A stretch of DNA of 64,000 nucleotides, from contig NZ_AP025591.1 in NCBI RefSeq assembly GCF_023169945.1, positions 372,001-436,000 of the forward strand, read 5' to 3'. Positions 1-10,451 of the stretch are shown here, in pieces. This DNA comes from Anaeromyxobacter oryzae. Its GTDB lineage: Bacteria; Myxococcota; Myxococcia; Myxococcales; Anaeromyxobacteraceae. How positions within the stretch are numbered: the stretch's first letter is position 1; every line of letters starts with the position of its first letter. The notes under the pieces are model-generated. The model worked only from the letters and a program-made list of their open reading frames with translations. It did not search any database and had not been told where the DNA came from. The position numbers and the translations under genes were made by a program.

Positions 1-1
1 G

Positions 2-784
2 GACGCCGGCAAGCCCGGCAACGGCGTCGCGCCGGCGGGCTCCGTGCAGGGCTACACCGACTTCGGCGCGAGCGGGTACGGGGGTCCGTGCCCGCCGGCG
101 GGAGATCCGGCGCACCGGTACGTGTTCACGATCCACGCGCTGAAGGTGGACTCGCTCGGGCTCGACGCGAACGCGCCGGGTGCGCTGGTCAGCTTCTCCG
201 CGCGCGCGAACGAGATCGCGAGCACCTCGTTCACCGCGAAGTACGGACGGCCCGGCACCCCGACCTCGCACGAGATCCCGCCGACGGTGAGCGGGTTCAC
301 GCTCTCGAGCGCGGAGGTTCCCGCCGGCGGCACCGTCCCGGCGGAGCAAGTCTTCGACGGCTTCGGCTGCACCGGCGCCAACGTCTCGCCCGGACTCGAG
401 TGGACGGGAGCGCCCCAGGGAACCGAAGGGTTCGTGCTCACGATGTACGACCCCGACGCGCCGACGGGGAGCGGGTTCTGGCACTGGCTCGTGTTCGACA
501 TCCCCGCGACGGCGACGTCGATCCCGAAGGGCGCCGGGATCCCGGGCGCCTCGCCCGCGGGTGGGACCCAGGGCTACACCGACTTCGGCGTCTCGGCGTA
601 CGGCGGCCCGTGCCCGCCCGCCGGCGACAAGCCGCACCGGTACGTCTTCACGCTGTACGCCGTGAAGTCCGCCGACCTCGCCTCGCAGGGCCTCGGCCCG
701 ACCTCCACGGGCGGGCTCATCGGTTTCGTCACGCGGAGCGCCGCGCTCGCGCGGGCGGAGTTCACCGCTACGTACGGACGGTGA
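2..784 (+). CDS. Double PEBP-family (YbhB/YbcL, Raf kinase inhibitor-like) protein, 5' end missing
   Basis: The reading frame is open from base 2, so the gene begins upstream of the window and the GTG at 44 is not its true start. Two phosphatidylethanolamine-binding-protein domains lie in tandem. The first is cut at its N terminus and ends near base 250; the second runs from about base 270 to the stop. Both carry the family's late block (GYTDFG, then GGPCPPAGD and HRYVFT). The second also shows the ligand-pocket block DPDAP followed by HWLVFDIP. Each repeat ends in a near-identical F-T-A-x-YGR. Bacterial PEBP proteins are small ligand-binding proteins, often periplasmic, with mostly unknown ligands. 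The absent start prevents judging a signal peptide. The family call is firm; the physiological role is not. Confidence 0.9.
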   Translation, partial: DAGKPGNGVAPAGSVQGYTDFGASGYGGPCPPAGDPAHRYVFTIHALKVDSLGLDANAPGALVSFSARANEIASTSFTAKYGRPGTPTSHEIPPTVSGFTLSSAEVPAGGTVPAEQVFDGFGCTGANVSPGLEWTGAPQGTEGFVLTMYDPDAPTGSGFWHWLVFDIPATATSIPKGAGIPGASPAGGTQGYTDFGVSAYGGPCPPAGDKPHRYVFTLYAVKSADLASQGLGPTSTGGLIGFVTRSAALARAEFTATYGR

Positions 785-874
785 ACCCCGTGACGCCGTG
801 AGGCTCGCCCGGCGTACGACGGGACGGTAACGGGCCCACCGGCCTCCGCGGCGTGGCGGCCGCTCGCCTTCCGC

Positions 875-2992
875 TCAGGGTCGCGCGTGCGCCTGCGGCT
901 CCACCGCAGGGCGACCGCGTTCGCGCGCGCCTGCCCGTGGAGGCTCGCCGCCCTGCCGGGGGGCTCGCGCTGCGAGCGCGAGGTCGCGGACGCGCCGGAT
1001 GTCCTCGTCCGAGTAGGGCCCCTCGACGCCGGAGATCGCGGCCAGCCGCATGCCGTGCTTGAGGCCGAGCTTGTAGATCTCCTTCACCTTCTCCCACTGG
1101 ATGTTGCGGCCGACCGTGTACGTCTCGAACCGGCCCTCGAGCGCGAGGACGATGGTCTCCGCCAGGCACGCGTAGACGACGCCCTTCGGGAGGCCGATGT
1201 CGCGCATCTGCACGTCGCCGGGGAGCTGGATCTCGCCCGACTCGATCACGAGGACGTCCGGCCGCTTCGCGACCTCCGATGGCGGAAGATCGAGCGGCCG
1301 CGCGACGTCCGTGATCACGCAGCCCGGCTTCACCTTCATGATGTCGAGGATCTTCTTCCCGGCGCCGGACGTCGCGGTGACGATGAGATCCATGTCGCGC
1401 AGGTTCTCGTTCGCCTGGCTCGACAGGCGCAGGATCGCGTCCGGCGTGTCCGCGAGGATCGCCTCGCGGAGCGTGAGCAGCTTCCCGATCTCGGGCGAGA
1501 CGAGGTGGACCTCCTCGAACGCCATCGCGAGCAGCCGCGCGCACACGGAGCCGATGGCGCCCGTCGCGCCGACCACCATCGCCTTGCCGGCGACCTTGCC
1601 TCGCTCGTCGCGCGAGAGGAGCCCCATGCGCTTCACGGCGTCGGCCGCGGCCCACAGCGCGCCCGACGCGCTGTAGCTGTTCCCGGTGGTGATGGGGATG
1701 CTGGCCCGCCTCGCGACGGTGACGCCGGCGTCGCCGACGACCTTCGTGAACGCGCCCAGCCCCATGATCTGGGCGCCCAGGCGCTCCGCCATCTTCGCCG
1801 CGTCGAGCAGCCGCCGGTACGTGAACTCCGGGCTGTGCGCGAGCAGCTCCTTCGGCGTGCCCCCCACGGTGATGAGCCAGCCTTCGGCCTCGACGCCCGT
1901 CGGCGACTTGATGCCGGTGACCCGTGAGTAGACGAAGGGTGGCGAGTACGCGATCAGCCTCTCGAGGATGGGCAGCACGATCGAGGGGGCGATGCGCGAC
2001 GCCAGCTCGACCGGCTTCGACGCCTTCAGGTACTCGCGCGACAGGGGGTGGATGACGAACGCGAACCGGTTCACCCGCCGCGTCCTGCCCGACGGGAACA
2101 GGATCCTCGGCTGGAGCTTCAGGTCGCCGAAGATCTCCAGGTACTCGTCGTGGAGCACGTCGTCGCGGTGCTGACGCCCGAGGGCCGCGACGATCATCGC
2201 CTCGATCACGTTCAGGCCGACCACCCGCTCGAGCAGCTTCGGCGTGCGGTCGATGACGACGTCGACGCCCTGGTCGCCGAGCCGCTTCACCTGCTCGTCG
2301 GGGATCGCGGACGTGAGCACGATCTTGCCGGCGAGCTCCTCGAGCCCGAACGGCGCGAGGTCGTCGTGCGGGGCGACGATGACCGTCGCCTTGTGGAGCG
2401 GCTTCCGGAGGACCCGCCGCGTCCACGCCTCCCGGACTCCGGGCGGTACCTTCGGCCAGAGGTTCGGGAGGCGGCGCTGCACGGACGTGAACCCCGCGTA
2501 GGCGTCGAGCTGCGGGATCGAGCGGAGCAGCTTCGGGACCCCGAGCTGCAGCAGCGGGTCCGCGAACCTCATGTTGTGCGTGTACTCGGAGAGGACCTGC
2601 GCGGTCCGGTAGTTCGTCAGGCCCGAGAGGAAGAGGACGCGCGCGTTCGTGAAGTAATGCTGCTCGTGCTCCTGGATGTGCCGGATGGTCCACTCGTCCA
2701 GGAAGCTGCGGAGGCGCGCGCCGGTGGTCACCGGCACCTCGCTCACCGCCGCCTCGAGCTCGGCGGTGATCGGATCCTCGATCCGCCGCGTGCCCACGAG
2801 CTGGTGGTCGCTGACCATCCCGAGCCCGATCGCGTCGCACTCGCCCTGCCAGCGCGCGAGGAGATCGAGCGCCTTGCGGACGTCGTGGTCGGTCCCGAAG
2901 CGGCGAACGCGGAACCACTGCTCCCTGAAGCGCGTGGTGAAGTCGTAGTCGCCGGCGCTCGCGCCGAGGCTGATGCTGACGATGTTCTTCAT
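875..2992 (-). CDS. Large acyl-ACP reductase (AAR)-like dehydrogenase, 705 aa
   Basis: The C-terminal half (about residues 340-670) resembles the long-chain acyl-ACP reductase / predicted amino acid dehydrogenase family (COG5322). It has a Rossmann nucleotide site GATGAIG at 475-481, an upstream ITTGNSYSA segment like the TTGNTHTA of cyanobacterial AAR, and YACLAE with Cys609 where AAR has its proposed acyl-thioester cysteine (ACFAE). The downstream LEGRF...GRN and KHGM blocks are also family-like. Cyanobacterial AAR makes fatty aldehydes and is about 340 residues. This protein has an extra N-terminal half of about 340 residues that I do not recognise, plus an Arg/Pro-rich tail. The start is an ATG just inside the divergent intergenic gap shared with an aldo/keto reductase, which could reduce an aldehyde product; that link is inference. 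No aldehyde-deformylating oxygenase is in the window. Confidence 0.75.
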   Translation of the reverse strand: MKNIVSISLGASAGDYDFTTRFREQWFRVRRFGTDHDVRKALDLLARWQGECDAIGLGMVSDHQLVGTRRIEDPITAELEAAVSEVPVTTGARLRSFLDEWTIRHIQEHEQHYFTNARVLFLSGLTNYRTAQVLSEYTHNMRFADPLLQLGVPKLLRSIPQLDAYAGFTSVQRRLPNLWPKVPPGVREAWTRRVLRKPLHKATVIVAPHDDLAPFGLEELAGKIVLTSAIPDEQVKRLGDQGVDVVIDRTPKLLERVVGLNVIEAMIVAALGRQHRDDVLHDEYLEIFGDLKLQPRILFPSGRTRRVNRFAFVIHPLSREYLKASKPVELASRIAPSIVLPILERLIAYSPPFVYSRVTGIKSPTGVEAEGWLITVGGTPKELLAHSPEFTYRRLLDAAKMAERLGAQIMGLGAFTKVVGDAGVTVARRASIPITTGNSYSASGALWAAADAVKRMGLLSRDERGKVAGKAMVVGATGAIGSVCARLLAMAFEEVHLVSPEIGKLLTLREAILADTPDAILRLSSQANENLRDMDLIVTATSGAGKKILDIMKVKPGCVITDVARPLDLPPSEVAKRPDVLVIESGEIQLPGDVQMRDIGLPKGVVYACLAETIVLALEGRFETYTVGRNIQWEKVKEIYKLGLKHGMRLAAISGVEGPYSDEDIRRVRDLALAARAPRQGGEPPRAGARERGRPAVEPQAHARP

Positions 2993-3175
2993 GGCTTCCG
3001 CTGCCGTCGACCTGGATCATGCGCCAGCCCGGGGCAGGGTTCGGCCGGGACCGGTGGGGCCATCCGAAGCGGGCCCTGCGGCAGGCTGACGCGCAAGCGC
3101 GCGCTCCCGCGGCGGCTGAGCGCGAGGGCTGCCCCGACGCGGCGTGCCGATCCCATCCGCGCTAGGGAAACGGCC

Positions 3176-4186
3176 ATGCTCACCCGCACGCTCGGGCCGA
3201 AGGGCGCCACCGTCTCGGTCCTCGGCCTCGGCTGCATGGGGATGTCCGGGATGTACGGCCCCGCCGACGAGGCCGAGGGGATCGCCACGATCCACGCCGC
3301 GCTCGACGCGGGCGTGACCCTCCTCGACACCGGCGACTTCTACGGGATGGGCCACAACGAGCTGCTCCTCCGCGAAGCGCTCCGCGGCGGACGCCGCGAC
3401 CGCGTCTTCATCCAGGTGAAGTTCGGGGCGCAGCGCGCCCCCGACGGCGCGTGGCTCGGCTTCGACGCGCGCCCGCAGGCGGTGAAGACGGCGCTCGCGT
3501 ACACGCTGCGGCGCCTCGGCACCGACCACGTGGACCTGTACCAGCCCGCGCGGCTCGATCCGGCGGTCCCGATCGAGGACACCGTGGGCGCCATCGCCGA
3601 CTGCGTGCGCGCCGGCTGGGTCCGGTACGTCGGACTGTCCGAGATGGGCGCGGAGACGATCCGGCGCGCCCACCGCGTTCACCCGATCACGGCGCTCCAG
3701 CTCGAGTACTCCCTCATGAGCCGCAGCATCGAGCGGGAGGTCCTGCCGGCGGCACGCCTGCTCGGGATCGGGGTGACGGCGTACGGCGTCCTGTCGCGCG
3801 GCCTGCTCGGCGCGACGCCGGCGAAGCCGGTCGGCGGCGGGGACTTCCGGGCCCACGCGCCGCGTTGGCAGGCCGAAAACCTGAAGAAGAACCTCGCCCT
3901 GGCCGACGCGCTCGACGCCGTCGCGCGGGAGCAGGGCGCGACCCGGGCGCAGGCGGCCATCGCCTGGGTGATCTCGCGCGGCGACGACATCGTACCGCTC
4001 GTCGGCGCCCGCACGCGGGCGCAGCTCCGGGAGTCGCTCGGCGCGCTCGACCTGCGGCTCGCCCCGGAGGACCTCGACCGGATCGAGCGTGCGGTGCCCG
4101 CCGAGGCCGTCGCGGGCGATCGGTACGGCGGCCCGCAGATGGCGATGCTCGACAGCGAGCGCCCCGCGCGGCCCCATACCCCTTAG
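3176..4186 (+). CDS. Aldo/keto reductase with altered catalytic tetrad
   Basis: This 336-residue NADPH-dependent oxidoreductase of the AKR (beta/alpha)8-barrel family would reduce an aldehyde or ketone in the cytoplasm. The N-terminal GLGCMGMS block, DTGDFYG (Asp51, Tyr56) and VKFG (Lys82) give three of the four catalytic residues. The usual histidine position reads LYQPARLD, so Ala125 replaces His. The C-terminal cofactor region (IVPLVGARTRAQL) is intact. I chose the ATG at 3176 because AGGGA lies about 7 bases upstream and the GLGCMG motif then sits at the normal distance. It is divergent from the acyl-ACP-reductase-like gene, 183 bp away, and is followed 52 bp later by glgC. The Tyr-Lys pair is kept, so activity is likely, but the substrate is unknown. 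Confidence 0.88.
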   Translation: MLTRTLGPKGATVSVLGLGCMGMSGMYGPADEAEGIATIHAALDAGVTLLDTGDFYGMGHNELLLREALRGGRRDRVFIQVKFGAQRAPDGAWLGFDARPQAVKTALAYTLRRLGTDHVDLYQPARLDPAVPIEDTVGAIADCVRAGWVRYVGLSEMGAETIRRAHRVHPITALQLEYSLMSRSIEREVLPAARLLGIGVTAYGVLSRGLLGATPAKPVGGGDFRAHAPRWQAENLKKNLALADALDAVAREQGATRAQAAIAWVISRGDDIVPLVGARTRAQLRESLGALDLRLAPEDLDRIERAVPAEAVAGDRYGGPQMAMLDSERPARPHTP

Positions 4187-4238
4187 GTCCGTCCCGCGGC
4201 GCTCGACAGGGGTGCCTGGCCGCCTCAAGGATCCCGCC

Positions 4239-5492
4239 ATGGAAGACTGCCTCGCGGTGATCCTCGGCGGCGGGCGCGGCACGCGTCTCTTCCCCCTCAC
4301 CCAGGAGCGCTCGAAGCCGGCCGTGCCGATCGGCGGGAAGTACCGCCTCATCGACATCCCGATCTCGAACTGCCTGAACTCGAACCTGCGGAGGATCTTC
4401 GTCCTCACGCAGTACAACTCGGAGAGCCTCAACAACCACGTCGGCCAGACGTACAAGTTCGACGTCTTCTCCCGCGGGTTCGTCACGATCCTCGCCGCGG
4501 AGCAGACGGACGACAGCGGCGACTGGTTCCAGGGCACCGCGGACGCCGTCCGGCAGAGCCTGCGGCACCTCAAGGCGCACCGCAGCCGCGACGTGCTCAT
4601 CCTCTCCGGCGACCAGCTCTTCCAGATGGACTTCCGCGACTTCGCGGCGACGCACCGGAACCAGCGCGCCGCCGCGACGGTCGGTGTTATCCCGGTCCCG
4701 CGGGAGCAGACGGCCGGGTTCGGCATCCTGAAGGTCGACGCCCGCGGGCGGATCATCCACTTCGAGGAGAAGCCCGGCCCCGATCGGCTCGACGACCTCG
4801 AGTCGGACATCCCGGGCTACGGGCGCGGGTTCCTCGCGTCGATGGGCATCTACATGTTCGAGCGCGCCGCGCTCGAGAAAGCCATCTCGGATCGCGCGCT
4901 CGTCGACTTCGGGCGTCACGTCATCCCGAGCGCCATCGGCCGGACGCAGGTCCAGGCGCACGTGTTCCGCGGCTACTGGGAGGACGTCGGGACGATCGCC
5001 TCGTACTTCCAGGCCGGCCTCGACCTCACGCGCCCGATCCCGCCGTTCGACTTCCACGACTGGCGCCGCCCGATCTACACGCACCCGCGCTTCCTGCCCG
5101 CGACCCGCATCGAGGGCTGCACGCTCCGATCGGCGCTCGTGTCCGAGGGGTCGATCCTGATGGGCGCCGAGATCGAGCGATCGGTGATCGGGATCCGGAG
5201 CCGGATCGGCGCGGGGACCCGCCTCCGCGACACGCTCGTGCTCGGCGCGGACGCGTACGAGTCGCTGGAGGAGATGGAGCGCGCGCGCGCGAGCGGGCAC
5301 CCGCCGCTCGGCATCGGCGGCGACTGCGTGATCCAGCACGCGATCATCGACAAGAACGCCCGGATCGGGCGCGGCGTCCGGATCCTGAACGAGGCCGGCG
5401 CCCAGCACGCGGACGGCGACGGCTACTACATCCGCGAGGGCGTCGTCATCGTGCCGAAGGGCGGCGTCATCCGGGACGGCGCGGTGATCTGA
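4239..5492 (+). CDS. glgC: Glucose-1-phosphate adenylyltransferase (ADP-glucose pyrophosphorylase)
   Basis: GlgC makes ADP-glucose from ATP and glucose-1-phosphate, the committed step of bacterial glycogen synthesis. The nucleotidyltransferase signature GGGRGTRL is at residues 10-17, followed by TQERSKPAVPIGGKYRLID, the substrate loop FEEKP and YWEDVGT. The last third or so is a hexapeptide left-handed beta-helix with the typical GYYIREGVVIVPKG ending. The 417-residue length is normal for bacterial GlgC. The ATG at 4239 puts the nucleotide loop at its usual position. It lies 52 bp after the aldo/keto reductase stop and 135 bp before a membrane methyltransferase, with no other glycogen genes in view. 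The identification is secure. Confidence 0.97.
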   Translation: MEDCLAVILGGGRGTRLFPLTQERSKPAVPIGGKYRLIDIPISNCLNSNLRRIFVLTQYNSESLNNHVGQTYKFDVFSRGFVTILAAEQTDDSGDWFQGTADAVRQSLRHLKAHRSRDVLILSGDQLFQMDFRDFAATHRNQRAAATVGVIPVPREQTAGFGILKVDARGRIIHFEEKPGPDRLDDLESDIPGYGRGFLASMGIYMFERAALEKAISDRALVDFGRHVIPSAIGRTQVQAHVFRGYWEDVGTIASYFQAGLDLTRPIPPFDFHDWRRPIYTHPRFLPATRIEGCTLRSALVSEGSILMGAEIERSVIGIRSRIGAGTRLRDTLVLGADAYESLEEMERARASGHPPLGIGGDCVIQHAIIDKNARIGRGVRILNEAGAQHADGDGYYIREGVVIVPKGGVIRDGAVI

Positions 5493-5627
5493 CGCCCGGC
5501 GGGCTCGCCCGGCCATGAGCAGCTCGCGGCCGGTGACGTGGCCCATCCGCGCGAGCTCGCCACGCGCCCCGTCCTGCGTCCGCCGCGACCGCGGGCACCG
5601 GCGGTGACGTCGCGAGCGGGAACCGCC

Positions 5628-6308
5628 ATGGGCGCTCGGGGCATCGCCGCGCTGCGCGGGTGGAACGTCGCCGTGTTCGCCGCCTGGCTCGTCATCCCGT
5701 TCCTGGCGGCGGGGACGATCGCCTGGGCCTCGGGGTGGCTCCACCACGGCGTCCTCGCCGCCGCCCTCCTCGCGCACGGCGCGTACGTCGCGCGGCGCAA
5801 CCCCGCGCTGCGGGCGCGCCGCCGTGCCGTGGGCGAGGGCGCGAAGAGCTGGGATCTCTGGTGGAACGCCGCGTTCTGGCCGCTCATGGCCGGGATCGCC
5901 GTCTCCGCCGGCGTCGGCCACCGCCTCGGAGCCGCGCCGCTCCCGGCGCCGGTTGCGGCCTTCGGCGCGATCCTGCTCGGCCTCGCGCTCGCCCTGTCCG
6001 CGCGCGCCATGGCGGTGAACCCGTTCTTCGAGGGCACCGTCCGGATCCAGCACGACGTCGGTCACCACGTCGTCGACTCCGGGCCGTACGCGCGCGTCCG
6101 CCACCCCGGCTACCTCGGCCTCGTGGGCTGGGCGCTCGCGTCCCCGCTCCTGCTGCGCTCGGCGCCGGCGCTGCCCGCGGCGATCGCGGCGGCGGCGTGG
6201 GTCGTGCTCCGGACCGCCCTCGAGGACGCCACGCTCGCGCGCGAGCTGCCGGGGTACGCGGCGTACGCGCGCCGCGTCCGCTGGCGGCTCGTGCCGGGCG
6301 TGTGGTAG
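5628..6308 (+). CDS. Membrane methyltransferase of the isoprenylcysteine carboxyl methyltransferase (ICMT/PEMT) type
   Basis: This is a 226-residue integral membrane protein with about five hydrophobic segments. The C-terminal signature GPYARVRHPGYLG, followed by a hydrophobic stretch and an ELPGYAAYARRVRWRL end, is the SAM-binding region of the ICMT/NnrU-like methyltransferase superfamily. Bacterial members methylate small molecules or lipids, and the substrate cannot be read from sequence. The ATG at 5628 follows a run of non-hydrophobic Arg/Pro codons that an earlier in-frame start would add. The gene converges on the dimethylformamidase-like gene, with a shared hairpin between them. Confidence 0.8.
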   Translation: MGARGIAALRGWNVAVFAAWLVIPFLAAGTIAWASGWLHHGVLAAALLAHGAYVARRNPALRARRRAVGEGAKSWDLWWNAAFWPLMAGIAVSAGVGHRLGAAPLPAPVAAFGAILLGLALALSARAMAVNPFFEGTVRIQHDVGHHVVDSGPYARVRHPGYLGLVGWALASPLLLRSAPALPAAIAAAAWVVLRTALEDATLARELPGYAAYARRVRWRLVPGVW

Positions 6309-6339
6309 CGCCGGAGAGCGGCGACGACGGGCTCGACGC

Positions 6340-6367
6340 GCGCGGGCGCTCTACCACGCGCCCGCGC
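6340..6367. terminator. Convergent hairpin, candidate bidirectional terminator
   Basis: A perfect 10-bp inverted repeat (GCGCGGGCGC, 8-base loop TCTACCAC, GCGCCCGCGC) lies between the stops of two converging genes. The loop and right arm are also partly complementary to the end of the upstream gene (GTGGTAG). No clear T-run follows on either strand. Confidence 0.5.
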
Positions 6368-6373
6368 CGCCCC

Positions 6374-7864
<1,491 letters not shown>

Positions 7865-8144
7865 CCGTTCTCCCCTTCGTCGCCGCGGTGCGGCGATGAA
7901 TGGTGGGGGTCCGCCCGACCGGCGCTCAACTCTCCGCTCGGGCGCGCCCCGCTCGTCGGGCGGCCGGACGGCCGGGCGGCCGGACGGCGACGGCGGAGAC
8001 GCCGCGCCCGCGGACCGCCTCCCGCGGTGCCGCGCGCCGTGCGCCGCCGCGGCCACACGGTGCTTGCGCGAGGTGGGGCGGGTGCGATATCCGCCCGTGC
8101 CGGGCCACGTCCGGACAGCACCGAGCGCCGCGGAGGAGAACACC

Positions 8145-8867
8145 ATGGGACGCATCTTCGAGACACGCAAGGCGACGATGTTCGCGCGCTGGAACAAGAT
8201 GGCGAAGGTCTTCACCCGCATCAGCAAGGACATCGCGATCGCGGTGAAGGCCGGCGGGCCGAATCCCGACAACAACCCGGCGCTCCGCCGCGCGCTCCAG
8301 AACGCCCGCGGCGCGAACATGCCGAAGGACAAGGTCGAGGCCGCGATCAAGCGCGCGAGCGGCCAGGACCAGCAGGCCTACGAGGTCGTCCTCTACGAGG
8401 GGTACGGCCCGCACGGCGTCGCCGTCGTGGTCGAGACCGCGACGGACAACGTGGTGCGCACGGTCGCGAACGTGCGGATGCACTTCAAGAACCACGGCGG
8501 GAACCTCGGCACGACCGGCAGCGTGGCGTTCCAGTTCCAGAAGATGGGCGTGTTCCGCCTCGCGCCGGAGGGGATCGACCTCGACGCGCTCGAGCTCGAC
8601 CTCATCGACCACGGCCTCGAGGAGATGGGCGAGGGCAAGGGCGAGAAGGGCGAGCCGCAGGTGATCATCCGGTGTGCGTTCGCGAGCTTCGGCCAGCTGC
8701 AGTCCGCCATCGAGGCGCGGAAGCTCCCGCTCCTCTCCGCCGAGTCGGAGTACGTCGCCCAGACGCCGGTCGAGCTCCCCGAGGACCAGGCCAAGGAGGT
8801 CCTCGAGCTGGTGGACGCCCTCGAGCAGGACGAGGACGTCCAGCGGGTGTTCCACAACCTCGCGTGA
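8145..8867 (+). CDS. YebC/PmpR family protein
   Basis: This 240-residue protein belongs to the YebC/TACO1 family, whose members act as DNA-binding regulators in some bacteria and as translation factors easing ribosome stalling at proline runs in others. The N-terminal domain has the family pattern [26 protein letters not shown] and [14 protein letters not shown]. The central domains include [11 protein letters not shown] and [12 protein letters not shown]. Length is typical. The ATG at 8145 has GGAGGAGAA upstream, and a weak TTGCGC/GATATC pair near 8064-8091 could be its promoter. Large genomic proline runs, such as the 34-proline tract at 29.9 kb, would be natural clients of a stall-relieving YebC; that is inference. 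Confidence 0.93.
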   Translation: MGRIFETRKATMFARWNKMAKVFTRISKDIAIAVKAGGPNPDNNPALRRALQNARGANMPKDKVEAAIKRASGQDQQAYEVVLYEGYGPHGVAVVVETATDNVVRTVANVRMHFKNHGGNLGTTGSVAFQFQKMGVFRLAPEGIDLDALELDLIDHGLEEMGEGKGEKGEPQVIIRCAFASFGQLQSAIEARKLPLLSAESEYVAQTPVELPEDQAKEVLELVDALEQDEDVQRVFHNLA

Positions 8868-8886
8868 GCCGGGCCGCGGCGCCGGG

Positions 8887-8927
8887 ACGGGCGTCGGGCC
8901 CCGGACCGCGGGCGCCGACCCGCCCGT
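8887..8927. terminator. Imperfect GC hairpin between converging genes
   Basis: ACGGGC-GTCGG pairs with CCGAC-CC-GCCCGT, leaving a two-base bulge, in the 87-bp gap between the converging yebC-like and dcu-like genes. No T-run follows, so this is a weak call. Confidence 0.33.
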
Positions 8928-8954
8928 GACCCGAGGCCCGAGGCGCCCGATTCG

Positions 8955-10280
8955 CTAGGACGCCATCCGGCTCAGCGCATACGCCACGCAGGTGGACACG
9001 CCGACGCCGATGAGCCCGGGGACCATGAAGCTGTGGTTCAGCAGGTACTTCCCGATGCGGGTGGTGCCGGTCCGGTCCATGCTGATCGCGGCGAGGTCGC
9101 TCGGGTAGAACGCGAAGAAGAAGTACGCGTAGCTCGACGGGATGAGGCCCAGGAGCAGGGACGTCGGGAGCTGCAGCGCCTGGCCGAACGGGATCATGAT
9201 CGTGAGGGTCGCGGCCTGGCTCTTCACGAACATCGAGACCGCGAACATCGCGAGCGCGAAGGTCCAGGGCGCGATCTCCACCATCGCCTTGATCTTGCCG
9301 ACGAGCAGGCTGCTGTTGGCGCTCACGAAGGTGTCGCTCATCCACGCGATCCCGAAGATCGACACGACCGCGATCATGCCGGCGGTGAAGACGCTCGACC
9401 GCGCGATGTCGGCCGCCTTCACGTTGGTCGCGAACAGGATGAACGCGCCGAAGGCGAGCATGACGATCTGGACGACCGTCGTCATGGGCACGGACTTTCC
9501 ATTGAACGACGGGATCAGCGACGGGAAGAGCGCGAGGACGATGATCGCGCCCACGCCCGAGAAGAAGAGCGCCACCGAGAGCTTCGCGCTCCGGGGCAGC
9601 TCCTTGTCGAGGGTCGTGACGGAGACGTCGAGCGCCTGGCGGAACTTGGGGTCCTGGAGCCGCTGCTGGAACTCGGGATCCTGATCCAGGTCCTTGCCCC
9701 GGTTCATGCTCCAGAACGCGGCGGCCATCACGCCGACGAGGCCCGCGGGCAGCGTGATCTTCAGGATGTCGAAGAGGCCGACCGGGTGCGCGGACTTCGC
9801 GGCGAAGGCGAGGAAGGTGGTGACCGCGGCGGCGACCGGGCTCGCGGTGATCCCCATCTGCGCGGCCACGCTCGAGATCGCCATCGGCCGCTCCGGGCGG
9901 ATGCGCGTCCGGAGTGCGACGTCGGAGATGACCGGCAGCAGCGCGTACACCGCGTGACCCGTGCCAACGCAGACGGTGAGCACGAACGTCGCGAGCGGCG
10001 CGAGCAGCGTGACGCGCCTGGGGTGCTTGCGGAGCACCTTCTCCGTGAGCTGGACGAGCCAGTCGAGACCGCCCGCGACGTGCAGCGTCGCGGAGGCCGT
10101 GACCACCGCCAGGATGATGAGCATGACGTTGATGGGTGGCTCCGACGGCTGCGCCCGGAAGCCGAACGTCAGGATGGCGACGCCGAGGCCGCCGATCATC
10201 CCGAGCGCGACGCCGCCACGGCGGATGCCGAGCAGGATGGCGCCGAGGACGATGAGGAACTCGATCCAGAACGTGAGCAT
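8955..10280 (-). CDS. Anaerobic C4-dicarboxylate carrier, Dcu family
   Basis: This 441-residue inner-membrane carrier has about ten to twelve hydrophobic segments. It matches DcuA/DcuB-type C4-dicarboxylate antiporters, which exchange fumarate, malate or aspartate for succinate during anaerobic growth. Family-like blocks are GGVALGMIGGLG near the N terminus, VCVGTGHAVYALLPVI, MGITASPVAAA, and the late PSSYAYFFFAFYPSDLAAI with DRTGTTRIGKYLLNHSFMVPG. The start MLTFWIEFLIVLG has GGAGG a few bases upstream. The gene lies downstream of, and on the same strand as, a binding-domain histidine kinase and a sigma-54 activator. A -24/-12-like site sits about 60 bp before the start, so sigma-54 control by that pair is likely. 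DcuA and DcuB cannot be distinguished here. Confidence 0.9.
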   Translation of the reverse strand: MLTFWIEFLIVLGAILLGIRRGGVALGMIGGLGVAILTFGFRAQPSEPPINVMLIILAVVTASATLHVAGGLDWLVQLTEKVLRKHPRRVTLLAPLATFVLTVCVGTGHAVYALLPVISDVALRTRIRPERPMAISSVAAQMGITASPVAAAVTTFLAFAAKSAHPVGLFDILKITLPAGLVGVMAAAFWSMNRGKDLDQDPEFQQRLQDPKFRQALDVSVTTLDKELPRSAKLSVALFFSGVGAIIVLALFPSLIPSFNGKSVPMTTVVQIVMLAFGAFILFATNVKAADIARSSVFTAGMIAVVSIFGIAWMSDTFVSANSSLLVGKIKAMVEIAPWTFALAMFAVSMFVKSQAATLTIMIPFGQALQLPTSLLLGLIPSSYAYFFFAFYPSDLAAISMDRTGTTRIGKYLLNHSFMVPGLIGVGVSTCVAYALSRMAS

Positions 10281-10339
10281 GGGATCCCTCCGGTGGTGAC
10301 GCGGACGGTGTGTCCGCGGTGGCACTTGGGGCACCGGAG

Positions 10340-10355
10340 AGCACGCGCCGTGCCG
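10340..10355 (-). promoter_or_regulatory. Candidate sigma-54 (-24/-12) promoter for the Dcu carrier gene
   Basis: On the minus strand the sequence reads CGGCACG-GCGC-GTGCT, against the consensus TGGCACG-N4-TTGCA/T. The invariant GG and GC are exactly ten bases apart, with one mismatch in each block. Transcription would start near 10329, giving a leader of about 50 nt before the ATG at 10280. The upstream gene encodes a sigma-54 activator, which supports the call. Confidence 0.6.
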
Positions 10356-10451
10356 GCGGCGGTCGCCGCGCCGGGAACGAGCAACGACGCGGGCGCCGCG
10401 CCGTCGCGGCGGGGAGATCGGTATTCCGCCCCTCATGCCGGGATCGGCGTG

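Noticed and set aside
875-4186. Alkane biosynthesis pair (AAR plus aldehyde-deformylating oxygenase).
   Set aside because: No oxygenase gene lies nearby; the neighbour is an aldo/keto reductase, so only aldehyde chemistry is suggested.
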